Positions 6,896-13,739 of a stretch of DNA of 28,995 nt are shown here, piece by piece. Position 1 is the first letter of the stretch; each line of letters opens with the position of its first letter. A model generated the notes under the pieces. That model had not been told where the DNA came from and searched no databases. It saw only the letters and a list, made by a program, of their open reading frames with translations. The DNA comes from Bacillota bacterium (GTDB lineage Bacteria; Bacillota; Clostridia; Acetivibrionales; DSM-1351), in NCBI GenBank assembly GCA_023433945.1, contig JAEYTP010000003.1, forward strand, positions 1 through 28,995, read 5' to 3'. The position numbers and the translations under genes were made by a program.

Positions 6896-8443
6896 ATGAA
6901 AGAACAATCAACTTTGGCCTATCTATTACAATGTGTTGAAGAACAGCTTAGCAATCAGGGTATTAATAAATCACAATCACAAAAGCTTCAGGAAGATTCA
7001 GCCATAGAAAAAGACAAACAGGACAAAAAGAGACTTGCCATAGAAGGATGCAAAGAGTCAAGACAGTTTTTGTTAAATACTATTTACTTTCTTTTGGTAG
7101 AAAGGTCTTTACTAATAAATATCAGAACTGTGGACAGCTATATACGACAATATCATATAGACTATTACAAAAGCATATATCTTGGTAAGTGTAAAGAAGA
7201 TTTAGACATTTCTTTGGTATCAGCTTTGAATGAAGAGGATAGGACCAGGCTTACACCTGTTGATTTTGAGCTGGCACAACACCTTATTAAATATAGTATT
7301 AGTGATGGAGATGATTTTGATAAGAAGCTTTTCAAGCTTGCACAAATTATTTACCAAGAGCTATATGGATATTCTATTCTGGATGAGTTGATATATGATA
7401 ATGAGCTAAATGAGGTAGCTTGCACGAGATATGACTACATATGGGTACAATACAAGGGAATAAAAAAGCACTTTCCCAATACAGACTTCAAGTTTACAAG
7501 TGTAGAATGTTATAAAAAAATAATTGAAAACCGTCTTACGTCAACTGCTAGAGAGGAAATGAATGCTGGTGCGCCTTTAGTTTATGCAATGCTATCAAAT
7601 GGTGCCAGAGTAACGGCTTTGAGGCCACCTTTGTCAAGGCACTATATAGTAAATGTAAGGCTTTTTGCGCAAAAGACAGAACTTCAGAAATATAAGGATA
7701 GCTTTGTGGAACAACGCATTGCTCGTATCATTGAGCTTCTTGCCACAAAGGGTAGACGGAATGTTGCCATCATTGGGGAGCAGGGAGCTGGTAAAACTAC
7801 CGCTGCCGATCAACTTATTATTTCTAACCTCAATGACAATATTAGCATCGGTTTGGCTGAAAACATTCATGAACTAAATATTTCAGGAAACTACCCAGGC
7901 AAAAATATTGTTGAGCTACAATATTCCAACAATTTTAAACCCTCCGATATCACAGAAATCTTCTTTAGGTTAAATAGGGACATCATAATATATGGTGAAG
8001 TACGAAGCTGTAATGAGGCCTTTGAAATGATTAAGGCAATGCTTAGGCAAGCAAGAGGAAGCTTGTTTACTTTTCATACATCAAGTGTGAGAAGAATGAT
8101 TCATGACCTAAGGCAGCTATTAATGCAGACGGGGAATTATACTGACTTTAGAGAAGCACAGTTCGATGTTGCTGACGCTATTGATTTGGTAATTCAAATC
8201 AAGCTCGACAGACAAACAGGGCAGCGTTATGTTTATAAGCTATCAGAAGTAATTGCCCATGAGCAGGACATGTCTTTTGAGGTCAATGACTTGTTTGTAT
8301 TTAATAAGGATACTGGCCGCTATGATACAGTACAACAAGGAATATCAAAAAGCCAGCTAACCTCCTGTATGGAGTATGAGATAACGCATAGTGATGTACA
8401 GTTGCTAGAGCAGCTTTGGGTAAATCAGGAGGTGAGAGGTTGA
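6896..8443 (+). CDS. tadA: CpaF/TadA-type secretion ATPase
   Basis: The product has 515 residues. The charged N-terminal region (about 1-150) is followed by the CpaF/VirB11-type core: LDELIYDNELNEV (162-174), ARVTALRPPLS (237-247), Walker A GEQGAGKTT (294-302), the Walker B/Asp-box region DIIIYGEVR (362-370, Glu368) and the His-box SLFTFHTSS (389-397). It would be a hexameric cytosolic ATPase that powers pilus assembly or secretion through the TadB/TadC membrane platform. All main catalytic motifs are intact, unlike the neighbouring ParA-like proteins. The ATG at 6896 has GAGAGG at 6883-6888. Its stop overlaps the tadB start (TTGA), so translation is probably coupled. Confidence 0.9.
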   Translation: MKEQSTLAYLLQCVEEQLSNQGINKSQSQKLQEDSAIEKDKQDKKRLAIEGCKESRQFLLNTIYFLLVERSLLINIRTVDSYIRQYHIDYYKSIYLGKCKEDLDISLVSALNEEDRTRLTPVDFELAQHLIKYSISDGDDFDKKLFKLAQIIYQELYGYSILDELIYDNELNEVACTRYDYIWVQYKGIKKHFPNTDFKFTSVECYKKIIENRLTSTAREEMNAGAPLVYAMLSNGARVTALRPPLSRHYIVNVRLFAQKTELQKYKDSFVEQRIARIIELLATKGRRNVAIIGEQGAGKTTAADQLIISNLNDNISIGLAENIHELNISGNYPGKNIVELQYSNNFKPSDITEIFFRLNRDIIIYGEVRSCNEAFEMIKAMLRQARGSLFTFHTSSVRRMIHDLRQLLMQTGNYTDFREAQFDVADAIDLVIQIKLDRQTGQRYVYKLSEVIAHEQDMSFEVNDLFVFNKDTGRYDTVQQGISKSQLTSCMEYEITHSDVQLLEQLWVNQEVRG

Positions 8444-9360
8444 TTGAGGTTATTCAAAAATATGCTTTTATAACCGCTGTATTGATAGGGATTTTGCTTA
8501 TACTCCTAGGAATTTATATATCAAAGTATAAAAACAATATGATTGCAGGAGTAAAAATAACCGCAAGAAATGATAAGCTTCTAAAGGTACTGAGTGATAT
8601 TACGTCAATTCCAGGTTTATCCCATCTGAGAAATCGTCTGGACAATAGAATAAGAGGATTATTCTTAAGTAATTTAGTACATACATCACTCGTTTGCTTC
8701 GCAACAATTTTACTCCCAATTATAGGGATGTCAGGGTTTTATTTGATTAGCGGCATTCTTAACCTTTGGTACACATGTGTAATCGCTTTATTCTTATGTA
8801 TGATAATTCCATACTACTTGTTCACTCTTTGCATTGACTATCTTAAATTCAACATGAATCAAAAAATACCTGTTCTAATAGATCAGTTTAGAAGTAGCTT
8901 TGTTACACACAATAGAATAAAGCCTGCAATATTAGAATGCATAACACATTGCGACACTAGGCTAGGGCGAGTAATGCTATACATAAGTGATAACTCAGAC
9001 CTTAACAAGGGACTTATTAAGGCAAAAGAGAGACTAGAGAATACTTGGTTCGGGATATTTGTGGTCTTACTGTGCAATTATAGAGAAAACGGTGGGAAGC
9101 TCATATCTCAGTTGTACAAGCTCAGTCGCAGTATTACGAGATATAACAATATCGAGAAAAAGAAGAGCAAAAGACTTATATGGTATGAGGTATTTGCATT
9201 ACTGGCCAGCTTACTTAGTCTTCCAGCAGTCATTTATCTGAATAGATTGATTTTAGGGGATAACATGAGGTATAGCTTTGATATGATGGAGACCTTTACA
9301 AGAATTGCAATGTTTTCACTTATGTCTCTGCTTGTAGTTAGAGTACTTAGGAGGCTTTAA
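8440..9360 (+). CDS. tadB: TadB-like type II secretion F-domain membrane protein
   Basis: I chose the TTG at 8440 (306 residues), because the near-consensus AGGAGGTGA (8427-8435) sits just before it and it overlaps the tadA stop (8441-8443). Hydrophobic segments lie near residues 8-28, two in the 75-130 region, one around 250-270 and one at the C-terminus (about 285-302). A cytosolic stretch, roughly 135-240, carries the T2SSF-type helices, including VLLCNYRENGGKLISQLYKL. That arrangement fits TadB, which forms the inner-membrane platform with TadC. Overall similarity to classical TadB looks low, so the call rests on topology and on the tadA-tadB-tadC order. Confidence 0.7.
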   Translation: MIEVIQKYAFITAVLIGILLILLGIYISKYKNNMIAGVKITARNDKLLKVLSDITSIPGLSHLRNRLDNRIRGLFLSNLVHTSLVCFATILLPIIGMSGFYLISGILNLWYTCVIALFLCMIIPYYLFTLCIDYLKFNMNQKIPVLIDQFRSSFVTHNRIKPAILECITHCDTRLGRVMLYISDNSDLNKGLIKAKERLENTWFGIFVVLLCNYRENGGKLISQLYKLSRSITRYNNIEKKKSKRLIWYEVFALLASLLSLPAVIYLNRLILGDNMRYSFDMMETFTRIAMFSLMSLLVVRVLRRL

Positions 9361-9361
9361 T

Positions 9362-10492
9362 ATGCAGTACTTAATGCTGGCAGCAGTCACAGCTGCCATA
9401 ACAATGATTATAGTTGGGATAACTATTAAACCCTATAAATTAAACAGAGCTCTAAATATTGAGGATGGAGTAATAAAAAAAACAATACTTCAGAATTTTG
9501 CAGATAAATGTATTGAGTTGCCTTTAGTGGGAAGGAGTGCAAAATGGCTGGCACTCAGGAAGAATAATCCTCTAATCAAGCTGTCAAATAAGGTATTAGA
9601 GCTAAGTGAACTAACTCTAAGCCTGCATCAGCTCTATGCTCTAAAGTTAGCAAGCTTTTTATTAGCCTTTATGATAATTACTTCTATTAACATTACAAAC
9701 GTGCAATATCAAAAGGAAGATATTATTGAAGATTCAGTGGCTAAAATTAAAGGGGAATGGCAGGAGGTTAGTATAATAAACAATCTTCATCCAAATAGCA
9801 GAAACAAGCTGTATAAGGATATTAGGCTGTTGGAGCAGAACAATAACGAAGAGATACTTACTTCTTCTATAATGCAGAGCTTTGGAGTTAACAATGCCAC
9901 TGCCATACTCTATGAAGACTGGTATCAACTAGTTAAGGTAAGGATAGACAATATAAAAATTTTCAGCTTTAGTGACTTTATGCTAGCCCTTACTGCTCTA
10001 TTTGGTTGGGATATATTGCTCTTGATAATCTACATTCTAAGGGGATACGCTTGTAAGCAAGAGATAATAAGGCTAGAGCATGTGTTTCAACAGTTATCGG
10101 GTATTGAGGGAGTAAGAACAACTGAAATAATAGAAGAACTTGTAGCGGCATCAAAGGTATATAGAAAACAACTTAGGTGTTTTTATCAAAATTTTATTTG
10201 TGATAAAAGAGGAGCCTTTAAAGTATTAAAAAATTCGGGAGGAAGTATAAGCCTGTGCAAGTTAGCGGAAGTGCTTGAAATATACAGCCTTAATGATCAT
10301 GAGGTAGCAATAGAAATATTGGATAGGGTAATACTCGAAAGAGATGAGGCGGCATTAATAACTGCTGAGGAAACTTTGGATCTGGTAGATATATTTGCAT
10401 TTATTAGTATTGCTCCTTTGGTATATGAGATTGCTCGGCTGATGCTAAGCCCTATGCTGGAGCTAATTTATAAGGCCTTTGAATTTGTGTAG
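9362..10492 (+). CDS. tadC: TadC-like type II secretion F-domain membrane protein
   Basis: The product has 376 residues, with an N-terminal membrane segment (2-23), another near 92-112, one near 209-228, and a C-terminal hydrophobic pair (about 342-372). Between the second and third lies an extended region of about 95 residues, possibly extracellular, which is not usual for TadC and could be lineage-specific. Cytosolic helices (about 230-340) fit a T2SSF domain. It would partner the preceding TadB-like protein in the assembly platform. The start at 9362 has AGGAGG at 9350-9355 and comes one base after the tadB stop. Annotation depends mainly on context and topology. Confidence 0.6.
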   Translation: MQYLMLAAVTAAITMIIVGITIKPYKLNRALNIEDGVIKKTILQNFADKCIELPLVGRSAKWLALRKNNPLIKLSNKVLELSELTLSLHQLYALKLASFLLAFMIITSINITNVQYQKEDIIEDSVAKIKGEWQEVSIINNLHPNSRNKLYKDIRLLEQNNNEEILTSSIMQSFGVNNATAILYEDWYQLVKVRIDNIKIFSFSDFMLALTALFGWDILLLIIYILRGYACKQEIIRLEHVFQQLSGIEGVRTTEIIEELVAASKVYRKQLRCFYQNFICDKRGAFKVLKNSGGSISLCKLAEVLEIYSLNDHEVAIEILDRVILERDEAALITAEETLDLVDIFAFISIAPLVYEIARLMLSPMLELIYKAFEFV

Positions 10493-10581
10493 CAAACATT
10501 ATAATCGCCTTTGGCAGTAAGGCAGGCTAATTAAGTAGGACTTATAAAAAAACTTTTTATGTAAAAAAGGAGTGGTGTTTG

Positions 10582-10746
10582 GTGAAGCAAATAATTATTT
10601 CTGTAGTACTCTTTGCTTTAGCAATGGCATTGGTAATAGGCATAATTATGCCTCTATCACGTCATGGTAAAGCAATGGGGGAAAGTGCACGTGATAGAGG
10701 AGAAACGGCATCAATACGTTTGGAGAGCATTGTTAGTAGCCCTTAA
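10582..10746 (+). CDS. Small membrane peptide 1 (candidate pilin/pseudopilin), 54 aa
   Basis: GTG start at 10582 with AAAGGAGTG at 10566-10574. The sequence begins MKQIIISVVLFALAMALVIG, a membrane helix of about 20 residues, then IIMPLS and a hydrophilic tail of about 28 residues rich in Arg, Glu and Ser. It is the first of three tandem paralogues (next at 10897 and 11087) sharing MK at the start, F-A at 11-12, A-L at 16-17, G20 and P24. The position between TadC and TadE-like genes is where Flp pilins are usually found, and the size matches. No prepilin peptidase site (G followed five residues later by E/Y) is visible, so processing and pilin function are open. Confidence 0.7.
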   Translation: MKQIIISVVLFALAMALVIGIIMPLSRHGKAMGESARDRGETASIRLESIVSSP

Positions 10747-10896
10747 GTGTTGACCAACAATATATAAATATCCTCTATAGGTATCTACAAATATAAAGAT
10801 ATTTTCTAGGGGTTATATAAATGAATGTATCACTATCGGTTATATAAATATAAGTATTCAATCACAAATATAAAAAATAAAAAGGAGATGTTTTCT

Positions 10897-11064
10897 ATGA
10901 AAAAAATAGTTTTATCGATTGCAATGTTTGCAATAGCAATGGCGTTATTAATTGGAGTGATAGTTCCTTTGGCAACCCATGGTCGCGAGAATGGTATTAA
11001 GGCAGAGGCCCAGATGGATACAGTAGATGCTGGGATTAATGCTCTTAGTACCAGTATTAGGTAA
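10897..11064 (+). CDS. Small membrane peptide 2 (candidate pilin/pseudopilin), 55 aa
   Basis: ATG at 10897 with an excellent AAAGGAGATG at 10881-10890. A longer in-frame start at 10825 lacks a usable ribosome site and would put a charged stretch before the helix, so it is rejected. The protein begins MKKIVLSIAMFAIAMALLIG and continues VIVPLA, then a tail rich in Ala, Glu and Asp. It is clearly paralogous to its neighbours by position-for-position identity through residue 26. The 150-bp gap upstream has two GGTTATATAAAT direct repeats (10811-10822 and 10838-10849). The good ribosome site suggests strong expression, as for a structural subunit. Confidence 0.75.
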   Translation: MKKIVLSIAMFAIAMALLIGVIVPLATHGRENGIKAEAQMDTVDAGINALSTSIR

Positions 11065-11086
11065 TAGGAATTGAGGGTGTAAATCT

Positions 11087-11236
11087 ATGAAGAATGTTAT
11101 TATTGCCATTGTTTTATTCGCTATTTGCATTGCTTTGGTAGTGGGTTCTGTACTTCCAATATCAGAGGTTATAAGCAGTACTGGAGACAAGGTGTATATG
11201 TCTGTAAAAAAGCTCAATGACAATATAAAGGAGTAG
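11087..11236 (+). CDS. Small membrane peptide 3 (candidate pilin/pseudopilin), 49 aa
   Basis: ATG at 11087 with a weaker GAGGGTG at about 11073-11079. The protein starts MKNVIIAIVLFAICIALVVG, then SVLPIS and a short charged tail ending KKLNDNIKE. It is the most divergent of the three paralogues, with a shorter tail and Cys14 in the membrane helix. Its stop overlaps the AAAGGAG ribosome site of the next gene, so it belongs to the same transcript. It may be a minor subunit beside the other two. No separate signal peptide or prepilin motif is seen. Confidence 0.7.
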   Translation: MKNVIIAIVLFAICIALVVGSVLPISEVISSTGDKVYMSVKKLNDNIKE

Positions 11237-11240
11237 AGCT

Positions 11241-11672
11241 ATGAATAAAATTTATGCCTTTCTTGTAATCATGCCTATAATGGTTATCTTGATGTTTAAG
11301 TCTGTTGCTTTATACGAATACGACACAACACAGAGATATATAAAAAACTATATAGATGACACTGCTAGAAAGGTAATGATTACTGGGGTTATGACACTAC
11401 AGGACAAAAATAACTTACTTTTGAACTTGAGTAAATTTGGGACATTCACACAAAACAGTATTATTCTAAAAAGAGGGGATTCCTCTAATACTAGTGATAC
11501 TAATATGATTGATTATGCTATCGGGTCTATTCTTGGCCGTGGTGAATATTTCAGCATATATGTAAAGTCTGACAATGAGAGTACCTTGTCAAAATTGGAG
11601 GGGGACTCTACAAAGCAAGTCTTTTATAAGGCAAGGGCTGTGTGCAGAATAGAGAGGGCTGAGTATGAATAG
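11241..11672 (+). CDS. TadE-like single-pass protein (minor pilin candidate)
   Basis: The product has 143 residues, with an N-terminal hydrophobic helix (about 5-24) and a soluble domain outside the membrane: ALYEYDTTQRYIKNYIDDTA (23-42), then mixed strands and a basic ending CRIERAEYE. TadE/TadF pseudopilins have this plan, and the position at the end of a Tad locus supports it, but I cannot see a diagnostic motif. The ribosome site AAAGGAG (11227-11233) overlaps the previous stop. The last 8 bases overlap the next gene, which suggests coupled translation and a shared complex. Confidence 0.55.
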   Translation: MNKIYAFLVIMPIMVILMFKSVALYEYDTTQRYIKNYIDDTARKVMITGVMTLQDKNNLLLNLSKFGTFTQNSIILKRGDSSNTSDTNMIDYAIGSILGRGEYFSIYVKSDNESTLSKLEGDSTKQVFYKARAVCRIERAEYE

Positions 11673-12351
11673 TGACCAGGATAAGACACACTTTTTTATG
11701 AGCTGTACAGGTGGCGGTATTGGAATTATTTTTATTGGGATGATGGGAGTAATTTTGATATTTATCATTTTTTTTAATATTGCCGACTATTCGATGTTCG
11801 CATACAAAAAAGATGCTATTTCAAAGTCGTTTGATTATGCTGTTTGTGCAGCGATCCAGGAACTTAATGTTCCAGAAAGCACGCTGGGATTATCACAGGG
11901 CTATGACGAGGATGGCATTATATCTATAAAAGAAGTAAAAATTGATACAGACAGGGCTATGAAGGTTTTTATAGATACGTTAAAAAGCAACTCCGGTTTA
12001 TCAGATGAAAGTATTATGGGTAGCGTCATTGCGTGTACTACATATGAGCATGCTTCCGGCATGAACTATGAATTATGTGTGTTCAATGATACTGGTCAGA
12101 GTAAAATAACTACAGGATATGTGGCTGTGCCGTCACAATTAGAAGGGGTTATTAATGTTGCTGCCCAAGATTTAAGGATTGGAAATGAGATAAATGGAAG
12201 CTTGGTATATGTAAATGGCAACCCTAATACAAATCTTTTTAAAAACGGATCATATTTCTTGGCCTATGTAAAAGGGGTCAGAATAAAGGGACTCAAGTCT
12301 GATAGATACATTGACTTTGCTGGTTTTGCAGGATCTAGGGTTTATAGGTAA
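11665..12351 (+). CDS. TadE/TadG-like single-pass protein
   Basis: The product has 228 residues. A short polar N-terminus is followed by one strong membrane helix (about 17-40, GGGIGIIFIGMMGVILIF), then an extracellular part beginning with helix YSMFAYKKDAISKSFDYAVC (43-62) and a mostly beta region, including ITTGYVAVPSQLEGVIN. In TadE/TadG-type pseudopilins the helix and a helical stalk precede a variable domain. Three Cys follow the helix (C62, C108, C122), so a disulfide is possible. It overlaps the preceding gene by 8 bases and is the last gene of the Tad-like run; a 17-bp tandem repeat follows. Confidence 0.55.
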   Translation: MNSDQDKTHFFMSCTGGGIGIIFIGMMGVILIFIIFFNIADYSMFAYKKDAISKSFDYAVCAAIQELNVPESTLGLSQGYDEDGIISIKEVKIDTDRAMKVFIDTLKSNSGLSDESIMGSVIACTTYEHASGMNYELCVFNDTGQSKITTGYVAVPSQLEGVINVAAQDLRIGNEINGSLVYVNGNPNTNLFKNGSYFLAYVKGVRIKGLKSDRYIDFAGFAGSRVYR

Positions 12352-12367
12352 GATGGAGCTAATTATT

Positions 12368-12469
12368 ATATTACTAATAAGCCTCTATTGCTAATTAGGT
12401 ACTATTACTAGTTTGGTAATATTACTAATTAGGTTCTATTATTAATTTAGTTCTATTACTAATTTGGTT
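12368..12469 (+). repeat. Six tandem copies of a 17-bp repeat
   Basis: Six contiguous 17-bp units begin at 12368, 12385, 12402, 12419, 12436 and 12453, close to CTATTACTAATTTGGTT. The first unit diverges most at its 3' end. The phase is exact throughout, with only substitutions between units. It occupies the gap between the Tad-like genes and the AraC regulator. It has no clear terminator. Confidence 0.9.
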
Positions 12470-12586
12470 TAATTATCCCCAGAAATAACGGCGATAATAG
12501 ATAAATTTTAATAGTCGTAAAAATATACACTTATGCGGTATAATATTTAGTATAGGTGTTAATATTTATACGAAATGGGTGGGGAT

Positions 12587-13477
12587 ATGGATTCAACAGT
12601 ACTTCCTAAGACTTGGGAGGAGATTTTAAGTACCGCAAGCTTTTTACCTGTTACCAACATTAAAAACATTGAAAGATACAAAAATACAGAATGGTCTAAG
12701 GGGCTAAGTATCCATGAAGCCTTTGAAATGGTATATATAAAATCTGGAGAGGGTACTTTTGAGATATGTGGTGAGAAGGTCACAGTGGGCTCAAATGATA
12801 TTGTCATAATTAAACCCAATCAACACCATAGATTTAATGTAAATTCAGAGGTCAGATGTGACTGTATTGTACTATATTTTAAGTTTCTGAGACAATCCAA
12901 AGTGGATTATTCCGAAACATCTATTAATGACTTTCTCAACTTTGTTAGTGGAAAAGAATCAGGTGCATTTATTAAGCTAAAGGTTAGCCAAAAGAATGAC
13001 ATTATTGTATTGCTTAATAGAATACTAAGAGAAAAAGAACATGAGCAGATTGGAAGTAACTTGCTCAACTACTTGATGCTAATGGAATTGTTTGTTCTTA
13101 TTTCACGGGCATTGAAAGCAGAATGGGAAAACAGTATTAAGAATAAAAGCCCAAAGTTAAAAGAACTAATGCAATCAGCCATTCAATATATCTTGAATAA
13201 TTACGAGCGTGAGCTCTCCATAACTGATATAGCAAAGTATGTATTTCTAAGCCCGAGTTATTTTACAAGAGCTTTCAAAGAGGATACTGGACTCTCTCCT
13301 ATGCAATATCTTCTAAATGTCAGGATTAAGAGGGCATGTGAGTTGCTCGCAGAAACTGACCAAAAAATAGGTGAAATAGCTTATAGTGTAGGCTTTTCAA
13401 ACCAACAGAGGTTTAATGATATCTTCAAGAAGCAAACAAAAATGACTCCTATGCAGTTTAGAAATAGCGGGAAATAG
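12587..13477 (+). CDS. AraC-family transcriptional regulator with cupin sensor domain
   Basis: The protein has 296 residues from the ATG at 12587 (GGTGGGG just upstream). A start at 12575 would add four residues but lacks a ribosome site. The N-terminal half is an AraC-type cupin: HEAFEMVYIKSGEGTFEICG (about 44-63), then IVIIKPNQHHRFN. The C-terminal third is a double helix-turn-helix: ELSITDIAKYVFLSPSYFTR (first HTH) and IGEIAYSVGFSNQQRFNDIF (second HTH), ending KMTPMQFR. Such proteins usually sense a small ligand, often a sugar, and activate nearby genes. A consensus -10 (TATAAT, 12539-12544) lies upstream with no good -35. The target is unknown; the next recognisable gene in the same direction is leuC. 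Confidence 0.9.
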   Translation: MDSTVLPKTWEEILSTASFLPVTNIKNIERYKNTEWSKGLSIHEAFEMVYIKSGEGTFEICGEKVTVGSNDIVIIKPNQHHRFNVNSEVRCDCIVLYFKFLRQSKVDYSETSINDFLNFVSGKESGAFIKLKVSQKNDIIVLLNRILREKEHEQIGSNLLNYLMLMELFVLISRALKAEWENSIKNKSPKLKELMQSAIQYILNNYERELSITDIAKYVFLSPSYFTRAFKEDTGLSPMQYLLNVRIKRACELLAETDQKIGEIAYSVGFSNQQRFNDIFKKQTKMTPMQFRNSGK

Positions 13478-13487
13478 TACTTTATTA

Positions 13488-13613
13488 AGCTTACACAGTG
13501 GAAAATTAGGCTTACTCATAGGAGCATTTAAGCCTTTAGAGATAAATGATGCGGTATTGTCTAAATACCAGCAGACATTATTAGTCCGCAAGAAACATGA
13601 AAAAAGTGAATAA
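13488..13613 (+). pseudogene. Possible C-terminal remnant of a protein-coding gene
   Basis: The open stretch after the TAA at 13485 reads GLLIGAFKPLEINDAVLSKY then QQTLLVRKKHEKSE and a stop at 13611. This has the look of a real protein tail: a short hydrophobic end, then an amphipathic, strongly basic ending, as in many membrane transporters. There is no start codon with a ribosome site and no matching upstream part. I do not recognise the parent gene, and it could be chance. Confidence 0.25.
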
Positions 13614-13630
13614 TTGTAGACAGATTACAT

Positions 13631-13718
13631 GAAGAACACCTTTTGTAACTTATTGTATAATTACGATAATCAATCAGTTCTTGATTATCAGCTGATAAGT
13701 GCTGAGGGTGTTTTTTAA
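13631..13718 (+). terminator. Long imperfect hairpin with T-run upstream of leuC: terminator or attenuator
   Basis: Three nested pairings precede T-run 13711-13716: outer AACACC (13635-13640) with GGTGTT (13707-13712), middle ACTTAT (13648-13653) with ATAAGT (13695-13700), inner GATAATCA (13665-13672) with TGATTATC (13682-13689). Only about 22 bp separate the T-run from the leuC start, too little for a promoter, so transcripts must start within or above the hairpin. A TATAAT at 13656-13661 could be a -10 inside it. No T-box sequence is present. Confidence 0.6.
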
Positions 13719-13739
13719 TATATAGAGGCGGTGGTTTAT

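Noticed and set aside
7665..7877. Overlapping open frames within tadA and many other genes on both strands
   Set aside because: They lie inside strongly supported genes, have no ribosome sites, and their translations lack any family resemblance.
10825..10896. 24-residue N-terminal extension of small membrane peptide 2
   Set aside because: Neither paralogue has it, it lacks a ribosome site, and the ATG at 10897 has a near-perfect one.
13614..13739. Leucine T-box riboswitch ahead of leuC
   Set aside because: AGGGTG occurs at 13705-13710 but the rest of the T-box core (GNACCGCG) and a stem I are absent.
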